The notes beneath the pieces were generated by a model. It had not been told where the DNA came from. It saw only the letters and a list, made by a program, of their open reading frames with translations, and did no database searches. A stretch of 64,000 nt of DNA from the NCBI GenBank assembly GCA_003158855.1, contig PMLJ01000014.1, positions 17,048 through 81,047 of the forward strand, read 5' to 3'. Each line of letters opens with the position of its first letter. Within the stretch, counting starts at the first letter, position 1. Positions 50,688 through 60,254 of this stretch are shown here, one piece after another. The DNA is from Acidimicrobiaceae bacterium. GTDB taxonomy: Bacteria > Actinomycetota > Acidimicrobiia > Acidimicrobiales > RAAP-2. The translations under genes and the position numbers were made by a program.

Positions 50688-50693
50688 TACTGT
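50688..50693 (+). promoter_or_regulatory. -10 element TACTGT, leaderless start of tkt
   Basis: TACTGT ends 7 nt before the ATG at 50701, divergent from the thioesterase promoter in a 63-bp gap. Confidence 0.5.
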
Positions 50694-50700
50694 CGTAGCC

Positions 50701-52698
50701 ATGGCTGACGACTTATTCCAAGGGGCAACCGAACTCGAAGGACGAGCAATCCGAGAGATTTCGGCCCTCGCAATGGACGCGCCCGCAGCGGCCAGATCGG
50801 GCCACAGCGGCACCGCGATGGCCCTGGCACCCCTGGGCGTCATGTTGTTCTCGCGCGTGCTGCGCCACGACCCGACCGACGCACTCTGGAGCGACCGCGA
50901 TCGCTTCATCCTCAGTTGCGGACACGCGTCGATCCTGCAGTACGGACTCGCCCACGCGTTCGGGTACGACCTTCAGCCCGAGGATCTGCGCGCGTTTCGC
51001 CAACCTCATTCGCGCACCCCTGGACACCCCGAAAGGGGCGTCGCGCCGACGGTTGAGGTCACGACCGGTCCGCTCGGCCAGGGAATCGCCAACGGCGTTG
51101 GCATGGCGATCGCGGAGCGGATTCTGCGTAGCGACTACGGCGAGGAGCTGGTGAACCACCGCACCTGGGTCATTGCCGGTGACGGATGCCTCGAGGAGGG
51201 AATCAGCCACGAGGCGGCATCGCTCGCGGGAGCACTGGGCCTCGACCGGCTGACCGTCTTCTACGACGACAACCACATCACGATTGACGGACCCACCGAG
51301 ATGGCTCTGCGAGATGATGCCGCGTCGCGATTCGTCGCCTACGGATGGCACGTCGTCAATGTCGGAGAGAAGGCGAATGATCTTGACGTCCTCGAGGCGG
51401 CGGCGCGCGAAGCGGTCGCTGAAACGTCGCGTCCGACCTTGATCATCGTCCGTTCGCACATTGGCTTTCCTTCGCCACAGATGATGGACCGGCGCGAGGC
51501 GCACGGCTCTCCATTCTCTGCACCGGTGATAGAGGAAGCGAAGAGCATCCTCGGCGTCGTGAACGAGCCGTTCCACTTCGATTCCGAACTCCCCCACCAA
51601 TTGGTGGAGTCGCTCAGCTCGAAGCGCGCAGACCGGGTCTCCTGGGAGTCGAGGATATCGGCGGCGGGCCGCAAGGGTGCGGAACTGCTCGAGCAACTTG
51701 AGTTCGACGGCGCCGCGTTGATCGAGGAGCAGGCGGAGGAGTTCGCACCCGCTTCGATGGTCGCCACCCGAAAGGCCATGCAGCGCGCCATGGACGTGTT
51801 TGCCTTCCAGACCAAGGGACTCATCGCGGGCTCGGCGGACCTCACCGACAACACGGGCGTCATCCTCGCCCACTCCTCCGCCCAGAGCGCTTCGAATCCC
51901 GGAGGACGTCAGATCTACTACGGCATCCGCGAATTCGCCATGGGCGCCGTGATGGTCGGACAGGCCCTCCACGGCGGCTTCCGACCGGCTGGTTCGACCT
52001 TCTTCGTCTTCAGTGACTACGTCCGTCCAGCGATTCGGCTCGCCGCCCTCAGTCACGCCGGCGTTCTCTTCGTCTTCACCCACGACTCCGTTGGTGTAGG
52101 CGAGGACGGACCGACCCATCAGCCGGTCGAGCACCTCATGGCCCTTCGCGCGATGCCGCACCTGCACGTGGTGCGTCCGTCGGACGCCAACGAAACGCTG
52201 GACCTTGTGGAGGAGTTCTTCACCATGAAGGAGCCCCCGACGACCGCGCTTGTTCTCTCGCGCCAGGACGTGCCCGTCCTTGGCGGTCCAGACGCCGCGG
52301 CGTCGAGGCTCGGAGCTCGCCGCGGCGGCTACGTGGTCCGAGAGAACGACGAGGCGGTCTTCACTCTCGTCGGCACCGGCTCGGAACTCGCCCACTGCCT
52401 GGCCGCCCACGACGAGCTTCTCGCTCGGGGCGTGGTCACGCGGGTCGTAGCCCTACCCTGCTGGACGTGTTTCGAGGGTCAGAACCTTGAGTACCGGACC
52501 AGGGTCCTTCGACGGACGATTCCGTCGGTCGCCCTGGAGGCCGGTGCCACGCTTGGCTGGACCAAGTACGTGGATCAGGCGATCGGCATCGACACGTTCG
52601 GGATGTCGGCCCCTGGCAGCTACGTCTTTGACTATTTCAACATCACCCCCGCGACGGTGGTTTCGCACGTCGAGAGTGTTCTAGGAGATTCCCAGTGA
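50701..52698 (+). CDS. tkt: transketolase
   Basis: A 665-residue thiamine-diphosphate enzyme transferring two-carbon units between sugar phosphates. The TPP motif is AGDGCLEEGISHEAASLAGA (GDG then N-x-x about 30 later as DDNHITIDGPT). AARSGHSGTAMALAPLGVML is the N-terminal phosphate-binding region, and FVFTHDSVGVGEDGPTHQP is the Pyr-domain signature with the catalytic Glu before it. It opens the tkt-tal-pgi operon, overlapping tal by 4 bp. The ThiD/ThiG enzymes of this window serve its cofactor. Confidence 0.95.
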   Translation: MADDLFQGATELEGRAIREISALAMDAPAAARSGHSGTAMALAPLGVMLFSRVLRHDPTDALWSDRDRFILSCGHASILQYGLAHAFGYDLQPEDLRAFRQPHSRTPGHPERGVAPTVEVTTGPLGQGIANGVGMAIAERILRSDYGEELVNHRTWVIAGDGCLEEGISHEAASLAGALGLDRLTVFYDDNHITIDGPTEMALRDDAASRFVAYGWHVVNVGEKANDLDVLEAAAREAVAETSRPTLIIVRSHIGFPSPQMMDRREAHGSPFSAPVIEEAKSILGVVNEPFHFDSELPHQLVESLSSKRADRVSWESRISAAGRKGAELLEQLEFDGAALIEEQAEEFAPASMVATRKAMQRAMDVFAFQTKGLIAGSADLTDNTGVILAHSSAQSASNPGGRQIYYGIREFAMGAVMVGQALHGGFRPAGSTFFVFSDYVRPAIRLAALSHAGVLFVFTHDSVGVGEDGPTHQPVEHLMALRAMPHLHVVRPSDANETLDLVEEFFTMKEPPTTALVLSRQDVPVLGGPDAAASRLGARRGGYVVRENDEAVFTLVGTGSELAHCLAAHDELLARGVVTRVVALPCWTCFEGQNLEYRTRVLRRTIPSVALEAGATLGWTKYVDQAIGIDTFGMSAPGSYVFDYFNITPATVVSHVESVLGDSQ

Positions 52699-53807
52699 CT
52701 TCACTGCACAGCCTGTTTGATGACTACGGCCAAAGCCCCTGGATCGACAACATTCGTCGCGACTGGCTGAATGACGGCACCCTTCGGGGTCTCGTGGATC
52801 AGGGCATCCGAGGGTTGACCTCGAATCCGTCGATCTTCGCCAAGACCTTCGCGACCTCCTCGGCGTACGACGAACTTCTGGTGGGAGCCGACGTGAGCGA
52901 CGCCGAGGCCGTCTTCGAGTCATTGGCCGTCAACGACGTTCGAGATGCCTGCGACGTGCTGCGTGCGGTGCACGACGCGTCGCGATTGGATTTCCGCAAC
53001 GGAGTGCGACGCTACCTTGACGGATTCGTGTCCCTCGAAGTGTCGCCCCGACTTGCCCGCGATGTCGCCGGAACGGTCGCCGCCGCGAAGCGGCTCGCCG
53101 CCGAGGTCGGCCGAGAGAATCTGATGATCAAGATTCCCGCCACGAAAGAGGGGCTGCCCGCGATCACCCAGGTGCTCGGTGCGGGCATCAACGTCAACGC
53201 CACGCTCATCTTCTCACTGGAGCGCTACGACGAGGTGTTGAGCGGGTGGATGGCCGGCTTGGAGTTGGCCCGGGAGAAGGATCACGACATTGGCAACATC
53301 GCCAGCGTTGCCTCGTTCTTCGTTTCTCGTGTCGACGCCGCCGTCGACGCCCTCCTCGAAGAGGGCGACCCCCGGCGCGGCACGACAGCCAACGCTCAGG
53401 TGTGCGCCGCGTACGACCAGTACCTCTATCGAATCGCCAGCGAGCGCGCAGTGGCGCTGCTCGAAAGCGGCGCGCAGGTCCAGCGACCTTTGTGGGCCTC
53501 GACGTCAACGAAGAACCCCGCGTACCACGACCTTCTCTACGTCGATCGCATCGTGGGCGACGAGACGGTGAACACCATGCCCGACGCCACCCTCGCGGGC
53601 GTGTTGGACCACGGGGACTTCTCGACGTCGCTCCTGTTGAACCTCGAAACGATCGAAGCGGAAGCGGGGAGGCTGAAGGCGCTTCCCCACACAATCTCGC
53701 TCAAGGCCGTCACGGACCGACTCGAGGCTGACGGGGTCGACTCGTTCGTCGCCTCCTACGAGGAGTTGCTCGCCACGGTGAGCGCGAAGATCGAAAGGTC
53801 GAAGTAG
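52695..53807 (+). CDS. tal: transaldolase
   Basis: A 370-residue TIM-barrel enzyme that moves a dihydroxyacetone unit between sugar phosphates. DQGIRGLTSNPSIFAKTFA is the N-terminal signature, the Schiff-base Lys is in NLMIKIPATKEG near residue 140, and NVNATLIFSLERYDEVL plus RPLWASTSTKNPAY complete the active site. It is of the long actinobacterial/cyanobacterial type. GTG 52695 overlaps the tkt stop by 4 bp, and pgi follows by 3 bp. Confidence 0.95.
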   Translation: MTSLHSLFDDYGQSPWIDNIRRDWLNDGTLRGLVDQGIRGLTSNPSIFAKTFATSSAYDELLVGADVSDAEAVFESLAVNDVRDACDVLRAVHDASRLDFRNGVRRYLDGFVSLEVSPRLARDVAGTVAAAKRLAAEVGRENLMIKIPATKEGLPAITQVLGAGINVNATLIFSLERYDEVLSGWMAGLELAREKDHDIGNIASVASFFVSRVDAAVDALLEEGDPRRGTTANAQVCAAYDQYLYRIASERAVALLESGAQVQRPLWASTSTKNPAYHDLLYVDRIVGDETVNTMPDATLAGVLDHGDFSTSLLLNLETIEAEAGRLKALPHTISLKAVTDRLEADGVDSFVASYEELLATVSAKIERSK

Positions 53808-53810
53808 CCC

Positions 53811-55124
53811 ATGGGCGAGGCGACCTTGACTGCGAGGCTCCTCGCGGGTGACGCCACGCTCTTCGAAGGTTCGACCGCCTCGCACTCGCTCGGTTGGCTA
53901 CGCCATCCGGAGCGCTACCTCGGCGACTGGCTCGAGGAGACCTCCCGTCGCCTGCCAAGCCGTTACCCGCGAACACTGCTGCTGGGCATGGGTGGGTCAT
54001 CCTCACCCGCTCGCCTCTACGCCGAAGGGCGCACGGACGGCCGACTGACCGTTCTCGACACTTCCAATCCCGACACCATCGCCGGCATCGATTTCAGCCA
54101 CGCCACGGTCATCGCCTCGTCGAAGTCCGGCGGCACGATCGAAACCCGGACACTGCTCGCGCACGCGCTGGCGAACGGCCTGGAGCCGGAGGATCTCGTC
54201 ATCATCACCGACCCAGGCTCGGCGCTCGTCGAGCTCGGCGCTTCGCTCGGCGCGCTCGTGATCGAGGGTGATCCCGATACGGGTGGTCGGTTCTCCGGCC
54301 TGTCGCCCTTCGGACTCATTCCGGCCCTATACGCGGGATGGTCGGTGGAGGAGCTTCGCGAGGAACTCAGCGGATGCGTCTTGACCGAGGAGTTGGTTTC
54401 GGGCGCAGTTGCCGAGGCCACGCGCCACGCCCAGCGCGTCAACAACGCTCAAGCCACCTACGCGCTCGGGGCCGATCCCATCACGTCGGGAGGCGCCCTT
54501 TGGCTCGAGCAGTTGATCGCCGAGACGACCGGCAAGGACGGTCGAGGTTTCGTTCCCGTCCTCGAAGGCCCGCCCTCCTCCTACCGACCGGGTGACATGC
54601 AGCACCACCATCTCGTCGCTGCGCTCCTCGCGCGGCATCTCGGAGTCGACCCCTTCAACCAGCCGAATGTGGAAAGCGCCAAGAAGAACGTCGTCGCGCT
54701 CTTGCAGGCGCCGGTGTCGTGGGGCGCGCGTGATGAAGACCTTGAGCGGATGCGCGACTCGCTCGCGAACTCCACGTACAACGCGCTGCAAGCGTACGCC
54801 CCTCTGGAAGTCTCCGAGCAACTCGCTACGCTGCGCACGAGAGTCAGCGAGCGATACGGCACCACCACGGCCAACTTCGGTCCTCGCTACTTGCATTCGA
54901 CGGGTCAGCTGCACAAGGGTGGCCCGGCCGGAGTGGTGGGACTGCAGATCGTGCAGCGCCCGAAGAGCGCGCCGGTGCGCATAGCGGGGCGCGACTACTC
55001 ATTCCACGACCTGCACATGGCTCAGGCGACCGGTGACTGGCGGGCGATGAAGGAAGCCAACCGGCCGGTGTTCCAACTGCTCGTTGACCGCCTCGACGAT
55101 GTTGCGGGAATTCTTGACCTTTAA
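53811..55124 (+). CDS. pgi: glucose-6-phosphate isomerase-like protein
   Basis: A 437-residue two-SIS-domain protein that should interconvert glucose-6-phosphate and fructose-6-phosphate. LLLGMGGSSSPARLY and ASSKSGGTIETRTL carry the phosphate-binding loops, and GPRYLHSTGQLHKGGP matches the isomerase domain found fused to transaldolase in other bacteria. It is shorter than classic Pgi (about 550). Being 3 bp after tal supports the sugar-phosphate role. zwf and opcA, which often follow, are absent; fbiC comes next. Confidence 0.88.
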   Translation: MGEATLTARLLAGDATLFEGSTASHSLGWLRHPERYLGDWLEETSRRLPSRYPRTLLLGMGGSSSPARLYAEGRTDGRLTVLDTSNPDTIAGIDFSHATVIASSKSGGTIETRTLLAHALANGLEPEDLVIITDPGSALVELGASLGALVIEGDPDTGGRFSGLSPFGLIPALYAGWSVEELREELSGCVLTEELVSGAVAEATRHAQRVNNAQATYALGADPITSGGALWLEQLIAETTGKDGRGFVPVLEGPPSSYRPGDMQHHHLVAALLARHLGVDPFNQPNVESAKKNVVALLQAPVSWGARDEDLERMRDSLANSTYNALQAYAPLEVSEQLATLRTRVSERYGTTTANFGPRYLHSTGQLHKGGPAGVVGLQIVQRPKSAPVRIAGRDYSFHDLHMAQATGDWRAMKEANRPVFQLLVDRLDDVAGILDL

Positions 55125-55127
55125 CCC

Positions 55128-55133
55128 TAGGAT
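55128..55133 (+). promoter_or_regulatory. -10 element TAGGAT, leaderless start of fbiC
   Basis: TAGGAT ends 6 nt before the ATG at 55140, in the 15-bp gap after pgi, so fbiC can be transcribed independently. Confidence 0.5.
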
Positions 55134-55139
55134 GCCACT

Positions 55140-57401
55140 ATGACGACCCACGAGAGTATCGCGACGACGAGCGAACTGCTACACGCCCCGCTCGGCGAAC
55201 TCGCCCGAGAGGCCTTCGCGAAGGCGCGGCGCAGAAACGGGTACGTGGTCACCTACTCGCCGAAGGTCTTCATTCCGCTCACGAAACTCTGTCGCGACCG
55301 TTGCGGATACTGCACCTTCGCACAGGCGCCCGCGCACGTGGCGTCGCCGTACATGAGCCTCGACGAAGTGATGGACGTCGCCCAGGCAGGCAAGGTCGCC
55401 GGCTGCACTGAAGCCCTGTTCACCCTGGGCGAGCGTCCGGAGCTCAGGTACGACGAGGCGGCGCGCTGGCTCGCTGCGCGCGGCTACAAGTCAACGGTCG
55501 ACTACGTGGCGAACGCGGCCCAAATGGTGCTCGAGGGCACCGGACTTCTTCCCCACGCCAACGCGGGCGCCCTCTACAGCCACGAACTGAGCCAACTCCG
55601 CGCAGTCAGCGCATCCCAGGGCATGATGCTCGAATCCCTCGCCGAGCTGAGCGCTCATCGACTCTCCCCGGACAAGGACCCCGAGCGGCGCCTCGACACG
55701 TTGCGTTTCGCCGGCGAGCAGAGGATCCCCTTCACCACGGGGTTGCTCGTGGGAATCGGCGAGTCGCGATTGGACCGCATCGAAGCGCTCGATGCGATCC
55801 GCCGGTTGCACGAGGAGTTCGGTCACGTCCAAGAGGTGATCGTCCAGAACTTCCTCCCGAAGCCCCGCACGCAGATGGCCAACGAGCCGGCGGCGAGCGA
55901 CGAGGAGTTCCACTGGACCATCGCGGTCGCGAGGTTGCTTCTGCCGGACTCGATTCATCTGCAGGCTCCCCCCAACCTCAGCGACGATCCCACCGCTTTG
56001 CTGGATTACGGCATCGACGACTTCGGCGGCATCTCGCCCGTCACCCGCGATCACGTCAACCCCGAACGAGCATGGCCGGCGGTCGATTCGCTCGCGACCG
56101 AGTGTGACGAGCGGGGCTTCACGCTGGCTCCGCGACTCACCGTCTATCCGGAGTTCATCGGATTGACGTCAGAGTTCATTGACGCCGGCGTGCGTCCCTA
56201 CGTGCTCGCCCACTCTGATGCCAGCTTCTTGGCACGTGACGACCACTGGTTCTCGGGTTCGGACGTGACTCCACCGTCACCCCCTGTTGCGACCTCTCGC
56301 ACCAGCGCGGTGGGCGATCTCCTTCGTCGATACGAGCCGGGCTACGAGTTCAACCGCGAGGAACTCAACTCGCTGTTCAACGCGCGCGGGGGTGACTTCA
56401 ACGCCGTGGTGGAGCGCGCTGACGCCCTGCGCAGTGAACTCGTCGGTGAAGACGTGAGCTTCGTCATCAATAGGAACATCAACTACACCAACGTCTGCAC
56501 CTTCAAGTGTCGCTTCTGCGCCTTCTCGAAGGGTCCTCTCTCACTGAACCTGCGTGGTGACCCCTACCTCCTGACGTTGGAAGAGATCTCCGAACGCGTT
56601 CGCGAGGCCGAGGCCAAGGGGGCAACCGAGGTCTGTCTTCAAGGCGGGATCCATCCCAAGTTCGACGGCGACTACTACATCGACGTTGTCGCTGCGGTGA
56701 GGGCCGGATCACCGACCATACACATCCATGCGTTCAGCGCCCTCGAGGTCTTCGAGGGCGCCCGGCGCTCGGAACAGGATCTCGCGACGTACCTGACCCG
56801 CTTGAAAGAAGCGGGTCTGAAGACGCTTCCTGGCACGGCCGCCGAGATTCTCGACGACTCCGTTCGAGCGATCCTCTGCCCCGACAAGATCAACTCGGAT
56901 CAGTGGCTCGAGGTGCACCGGGCTGCGCACGCAGTGGGACTCCATTCGAACATCACCATCATGTTCGGTGCCGTCGAGGGCGTCGACGCGTGGGTGACGC
57001 ACCTGCTGCGCACCCGCAAGCTCCAGCAGCAGACGGGCGGGTTCACCGAGTTCGTCCCGCTCCCCTTCGTGCACATGGCGACGCCGATCTTCCTGAAGGG
57101 CCGCTCCCGTCGCGGGCCTACGTTCCGTGAGGCGGTTCTCATGCACGCGGTGCCGCGGCTGCACTACGCGAACCTGATCAACAACATTCAAGTCAGTTGG
57201 GTGAAGATGGGTGTCGAGGGCTCGAGGCGGATACTCCAAGCCGGTGCGAACGACCTCGGCGGCACCCTGATGGACGAGAACATATCGAGGGCTGCCGGCG
57301 CCACGCACGGCCAGGAGATGAATGTGGAGACGCTGCGCGAGCTCGTCGCTCCGCTCGGTCGTCCCCTTGTTCAGCGAAGCACCCTTTACCAGATGCTCTA
57401 G
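55140..57401 (+). CDS. fbiC: FO synthase FbiC (fused CofG/CofH)
   Basis: A 753-residue double radical-SAM enzyme that makes the deazaflavin FO, the chromophore of coenzyme F420, from tyrosine and a flavin precursor. The CofG half has C51, C55 and C58 in CRDRCGYC; the CofH half has C453, C457 and C460 in CTFKCRFC. The order CofG-CofH and the length match actinobacterial FbiC. QGGIHPKFDGDYYIDVV and TGGFTEFVPLPFVHM are typical CofH segments. Its presence means F420-dependent enzymes should exist in this organism. It ends 2 bp before the LOG gene. Confidence 0.96.
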   Translation: MTTHESIATTSELLHAPLGELAREAFAKARRRNGYVVTYSPKVFIPLTKLCRDRCGYCTFAQAPAHVASPYMSLDEVMDVAQAGKVAGCTEALFTLGERPELRYDEAARWLAARGYKSTVDYVANAAQMVLEGTGLLPHANAGALYSHELSQLRAVSASQGMMLESLAELSAHRLSPDKDPERRLDTLRFAGEQRIPFTTGLLVGIGESRLDRIEALDAIRRLHEEFGHVQEVIVQNFLPKPRTQMANEPAASDEEFHWTIAVARLLLPDSIHLQAPPNLSDDPTALLDYGIDDFGGISPVTRDHVNPERAWPAVDSLATECDERGFTLAPRLTVYPEFIGLTSEFIDAGVRPYVLAHSDASFLARDDHWFSGSDVTPPSPPVATSRTSAVGDLLRRYEPGYEFNREELNSLFNARGGDFNAVVERADALRSELVGEDVSFVINRNINYTNVCTFKCRFCAFSKGPLSLNLRGDPYLLTLEEISERVREAEAKGATEVCLQGGIHPKFDGDYYIDVVAAVRAGSPTIHIHAFSALEVFEGARRSEQDLATYLTRLKEAGLKTLPGTAAEILDDSVRAILCPDKINSDQWLEVHRAAHAVGLHSNITIMFGAVEGVDAWVTHLLRTRKLQQQTGGFTEFVPLPFVHMATPIFLKGRSRRGPTFREAVLMHAVPRLHYANLINNIQVSWVKMGVEGSRRILQAGANDLGGTLMDENISRAAGATHGQEMNVETLRELVAPLGRPLVQRSTLYQML

Positions 57402-57403
57402 AC

Positions 57404-58387
57404 ATGACCGACCTAGTTGAGAAGTTCCTCGAGGAGTTGGACCACGAATCAAAGCAGTCGCCCGAGCGCCTCGAGATCCTGCGACGCCTGGTCATGAGGG
57501 TCATTGAACTGGCGGAGCTCGATTCGGATACATCCGATCTTCGGATCGCTTCGACTGCCCTCAACGAGCTTCTGGAGGCCTCTCAACTCTTCGCAGCATG
57601 GAAGGAGCGGCCGAAGCTCACCGTCTTTGGTTCGGCCCGCACCCGCAACGACAGCCCCCTCTACGAGATGGCGCGCCTCTTCAGCGCCGAGATGGCCCGG
57701 CGCGGGTGGATGACGGTCTCGGGAGCCGGCCCGGGAATCATGGAGGCCTCCTCAAAGGGTGCCGGCAAGGAGTGGACCCTCGGCGTAAACATCGAGCTAC
57801 CGTTCGAGCAGGGCGCGAACGAGTTCATCGACGTGGACCAGATGCACGTGGCGATGAAGTTCTTCTTCACCCGAAAGGTCGCCATGACCCGGTCCTCACA
57901 CGGCTTCGTGGCGTTCCCCGGCGGCGTGGGGACCATGGACGAGCTCTTCGAGGTCCTGACGCTCGTGCACACGGGGAAGTCCGATCCCGCCCCTATCGTC
58001 CTCGTCGACCAGCCCGGCGGCACCTTCTGGACGAGGTGGCTCGACTTCATCGACGAGTGCGTCATCGCCGACGGCTACCTGGACGACGTAGACAAGTGCC
58101 TCTTCGTCCTGTGCACGACCGTCGAGGACGCAATCGGCGAGGTCGAGCGCTTCTACCGCAACTACCGCGCGTTTTCCATGGACAGCGGACGAGCGTGTGT
58201 GAAGGTGCATCAGCTTCCGAACGCCGAGCAGCTCGAGCAGCTCGAGCGAAAGTACCCGAGATTCTCGCTCGATGATGGTTTTCGGATCGAGAACGATGAC
58301 GAGTTCTCCTTCACCTTCGACGGGCGAAACTACGTGAGCCTTCGAATGCTGATCGACGACGTCAACGCGTGGGTCGACCACAACTAG
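57404..58387 (+). CDS. LOG-family (TIGR00730) nucleotide-binding protein
   Basis: A 327-residue Rossmann-type protein of the LOG/YvdD family, whose studied members are cytokinin-activating phosphoribohydrolases or nucleotide 5'-monophosphate nucleosidases. Motifs are TVFGSARTRNDSPLYEMAR, VSGAGPGIMEA and the catalytic PGGVGTMDE with an upstream TRKVAMTRSSHGFVAFP. It has an extra N-terminal helix of ~70 residues and a C-terminal extension of ~70, so it is longer than the core family. ATG 57404 begins 2 bp after fbiC. Its stop shares CTAG with the facing small gene. Confidence 0.88.
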   Translation: MTDLVEKFLEELDHESKQSPERLEILRRLVMRVIELAELDSDTSDLRIASTALNELLEASQLFAAWKERPKLTVFGSARTRNDSPLYEMARLFSAEMARRGWMTVSGAGPGIMEASSKGAGKEWTLGVNIELPFEQGANEFIDVDQMHVAMKFFFTRKVAMTRSSHGFVAFPGGVGTMDELFEVLTLVHTGKSDPAPIVLVDQPGGTFWTRWLDFIDECVIADGYLDDVDKCLFVLCTTVEDAIGEVERFYRNYRAFSMDSGRACVKVHQLPNAEQLEQLERKYPRFSLDDGFRIENDDEFSFTFDGRNYVSLRMLIDDVNAWVDHN

Positions 58388-58581
58388 TCGGTGGCTTCCT
58401 TGCGCAGGAGGAACTCCGCCTTTTGGAGACTCCGTCGCACCTTCGAGAGCCGGCGCTCGAGATCCTTCGCCGCCTCGTCGTTGTCTCGCAACTGCGAGCG
58501 CAGGGTGTCGAAGATCGCGTCGGAAACCCGACTCTCTATCTGGGCGATCTCGTCAGCGAGCGAATCGAACGAGTCCATCAA
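58384..58581 (-). CDS. small coiled-coil protein
   Basis: A 65-residue, highly charged helical protein (LADEIAQIESRVSDAIF, then EAAKDLERRLSKVRRSLQKA) with heptad spacing that suggests a coiled coil. Its ATG overlaps the acyl-CoA ligase stop by 4 bp and its TAG shares CTAG with the LOG gene, both signs of a real gene. I do not recognise it. It may form oligomers or bind the ligase, but nothing shows this. Confidence 0.7.
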   Translation of the reverse strand: MMDSFDSLADEIAQIESRVSDAIFDTLRSQLRDNDEAAKDLERRLSKVRRSLQKAEFLLRKEATD

Positions 58582-60194
58582 CCGATTTCAATGATGTCGA
58601 GCTCGCCGTCGTGGTACTGCGCGCGCAGCACTTTCTTGTCGAACTTGCCGACGCTCGTCTTTGGTACCGCGTCAATGAAGGTCCAGCGCTCGGGCAGCCA
58701 CCACTTGGCGACGCGCTCGGCGAGGAAGGCCCGGAGCTCCTCGGCCGTGGCCGTCTCACCCGGACGCAGCACGACGCAGCAGAGCGGACGTTCCTGCCAC
58801 TTCTCGTCGGGAACTGCGACGACCGCCGCCTCGAAAACCGACGGATGGGCCATCATGGTGCTCTCCAGCTCCACCGAACTGATCCACTCCCCGCCCGACT
58901 TGATGACGTCCTTGGTGCGGTCGCTGATGACCATGAAGCCCTCGGCGTCGAGCGTGCCGATGTCGCCCGTGCGCAGCCAGCCGTCGTGGAACTTCTCGGG
59001 CTCGTCCACACCGAAGTAGGAACCGGTGATCCAAGGGCCGCGGATCTCGAACTCCCCCACCGTTTTGCCGTCCTTCTCGAGGATCGTCCCTTCGTCATCG
59101 ACGAGACGCATCTGCACGCCGGCGACGACGCGTCCGGCCTTCACTCGGTAGTCGATCTCGAGCTCCGGAGGGGTGGCCGCCGGGGGCAACGAGACGGCCG
59201 CCAATGGGCTGGTCTCGGTCATGCCCCAGCCTTGGACCATGTTGATGCCGTACTTGTCGCGGAAGGTCTCGATCATGAAGCGCGGCACCGCGGATCCGCC
59301 GGCGAGCAGGCCGCGAAGGCTGCTGAAGTCGACGTCGGGGTCGGTTTCGGCGACTCGAAGGACGTCGTTCCAGATCGTGGGTACGCCGAGCGAAATGGTT
59401 GGGCGAAGCTCGCGAATCATCTTGACGATGGGTCCGCCCTGCAAGTACATCTGGGGCATGATCAGCTCGGTGCCCGCGAAGAAGGACGTGTAGGCAGCCC
59501 CCCATGCGTTCACGTGGAACATCGGCACGATGAGCAGGCAGCGGTCGCTTTCGCACATTCCGATCGAATTGGCCGTCGTGGACGCCATGGAGTGGAGCCA
59601 GGTCGAGCGATGCGAGTAGATCACGCCCTTGGGGTTTCCGGTTGTGCCCGACGTGTAACACATGATGGCGGCCGAGCGCTCGTCGAGGTCGGGCCACACG
59701 AAGCCCGGCTTCTGGGCGCTCACCAGGGTCTCGTAGTCGAGCGTGTCGCCGAGCAGGCCGGTCGTCTCGGGTCCGTTCACGATGATGCGCTTGACGCTCG
59801 GGATCTGGTCGCGCACCTTGGCGAGGAGAGGAACGAGCGAGCTGTCGACGATGATGATCTCGTCCTCGGCGTGCTGGATGATGTAGGCCAGTTGTTCGGG
59901 GAAGAGTCGGATGTTGAGCGTGTGCAGCACCGCCCCCATGCACGGGATGGCGATGTAGGCCTCCATATGGGCTTGGTTGTTCCACATGAACGTGGCGACC
60001 CGGTCACCCTGTCCAATGCCGAGCTCCACGAGCGCCGCGGCGAGGCGCTCAGCGCGCTTCGATACTTCGAAGAACGTCGCCACGTCGACGCCGTCGGGCG
60101 TGACCGTGAAGATCTTCTTGTCGGCGTAGACCCACTCACCGTGGCGAACGATGTCGCTGATGAGCAGTGGCGCGTCCTGCATAGTGCTCTGCAT
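58578..60194 (-). CDS. AMP-binding acyl-CoA synthetase
   Basis: A 538-residue adenylate-forming ligase activating a carboxylic acid, probably a medium- or long-chain fatty acid, to its CoA thioester. The P-loop is YTSGTTGNPKGVIYSHR near 185, the A5 motif GWGMTETSPLA, the A7 hinge WLRTGDIGTLD and the A10 Lys in PKTSVGKFDKKVL. MFHVNAWGAAY is typical of the alkane/fatty-acid branch. ATG 60194 follows GAGGGG; the open frame extends 16 codons upstream. It is translationally coupled to the small coiled-coil gene. Confidence 0.9.
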   Translation of the reverse strand: MQSTMQDAPLLISDIVRHGEWVYADKKIFTVTPDGVDVATFFEVSKRAERLAAALVELGIGQGDRVATFMWNNQAHMEAYIAIPCMGAVLHTLNIRLFPEQLAYIIQHAEDEIIIVDSSLVPLLAKVRDQIPSVKRIIVNGPETTGLLGDTLDYETLVSAQKPGFVWPDLDERSAAIMCYTSGTTGNPKGVIYSHRSTWLHSMASTTANSIGMCESDRCLLIVPMFHVNAWGAAYTSFFAGTELIMPQMYLQGGPIVKMIRELRPTISLGVPTIWNDVLRVAETDPDVDFSSLRGLLAGGSAVPRFMIETFRDKYGINMVQGWGMTETSPLAAVSLPPAATPPELEIDYRVKAGRVVAGVQMRLVDDEGTILEKDGKTVGEFEIRGPWITGSYFGVDEPEKFHDGWLRTGDIGTLDAEGFMVISDRTKDVIKSGGEWISSVELESTMMAHPSVFEAAVVAVPDEKWQERPLCCVVLRPGETATAEELRAFLAERVAKWWLPERWTFIDAVPKTSVGKFDKKVLRAQYHDGELDIIEIG

Positions 60195-60254
60195 GGTTTC
60201 CCCTCGATGAACGGTCTTTGTCGATGCTACAAAATGTTCCACAGCGTTGAAGCG

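Noticed and set aside
50713-52410. Long minus-strand open frame opposite transketolase
   Set aside because: Low-complexity His/Arg/Glu-rich translation with no motif; the plus strand is an unambiguous transketolase.
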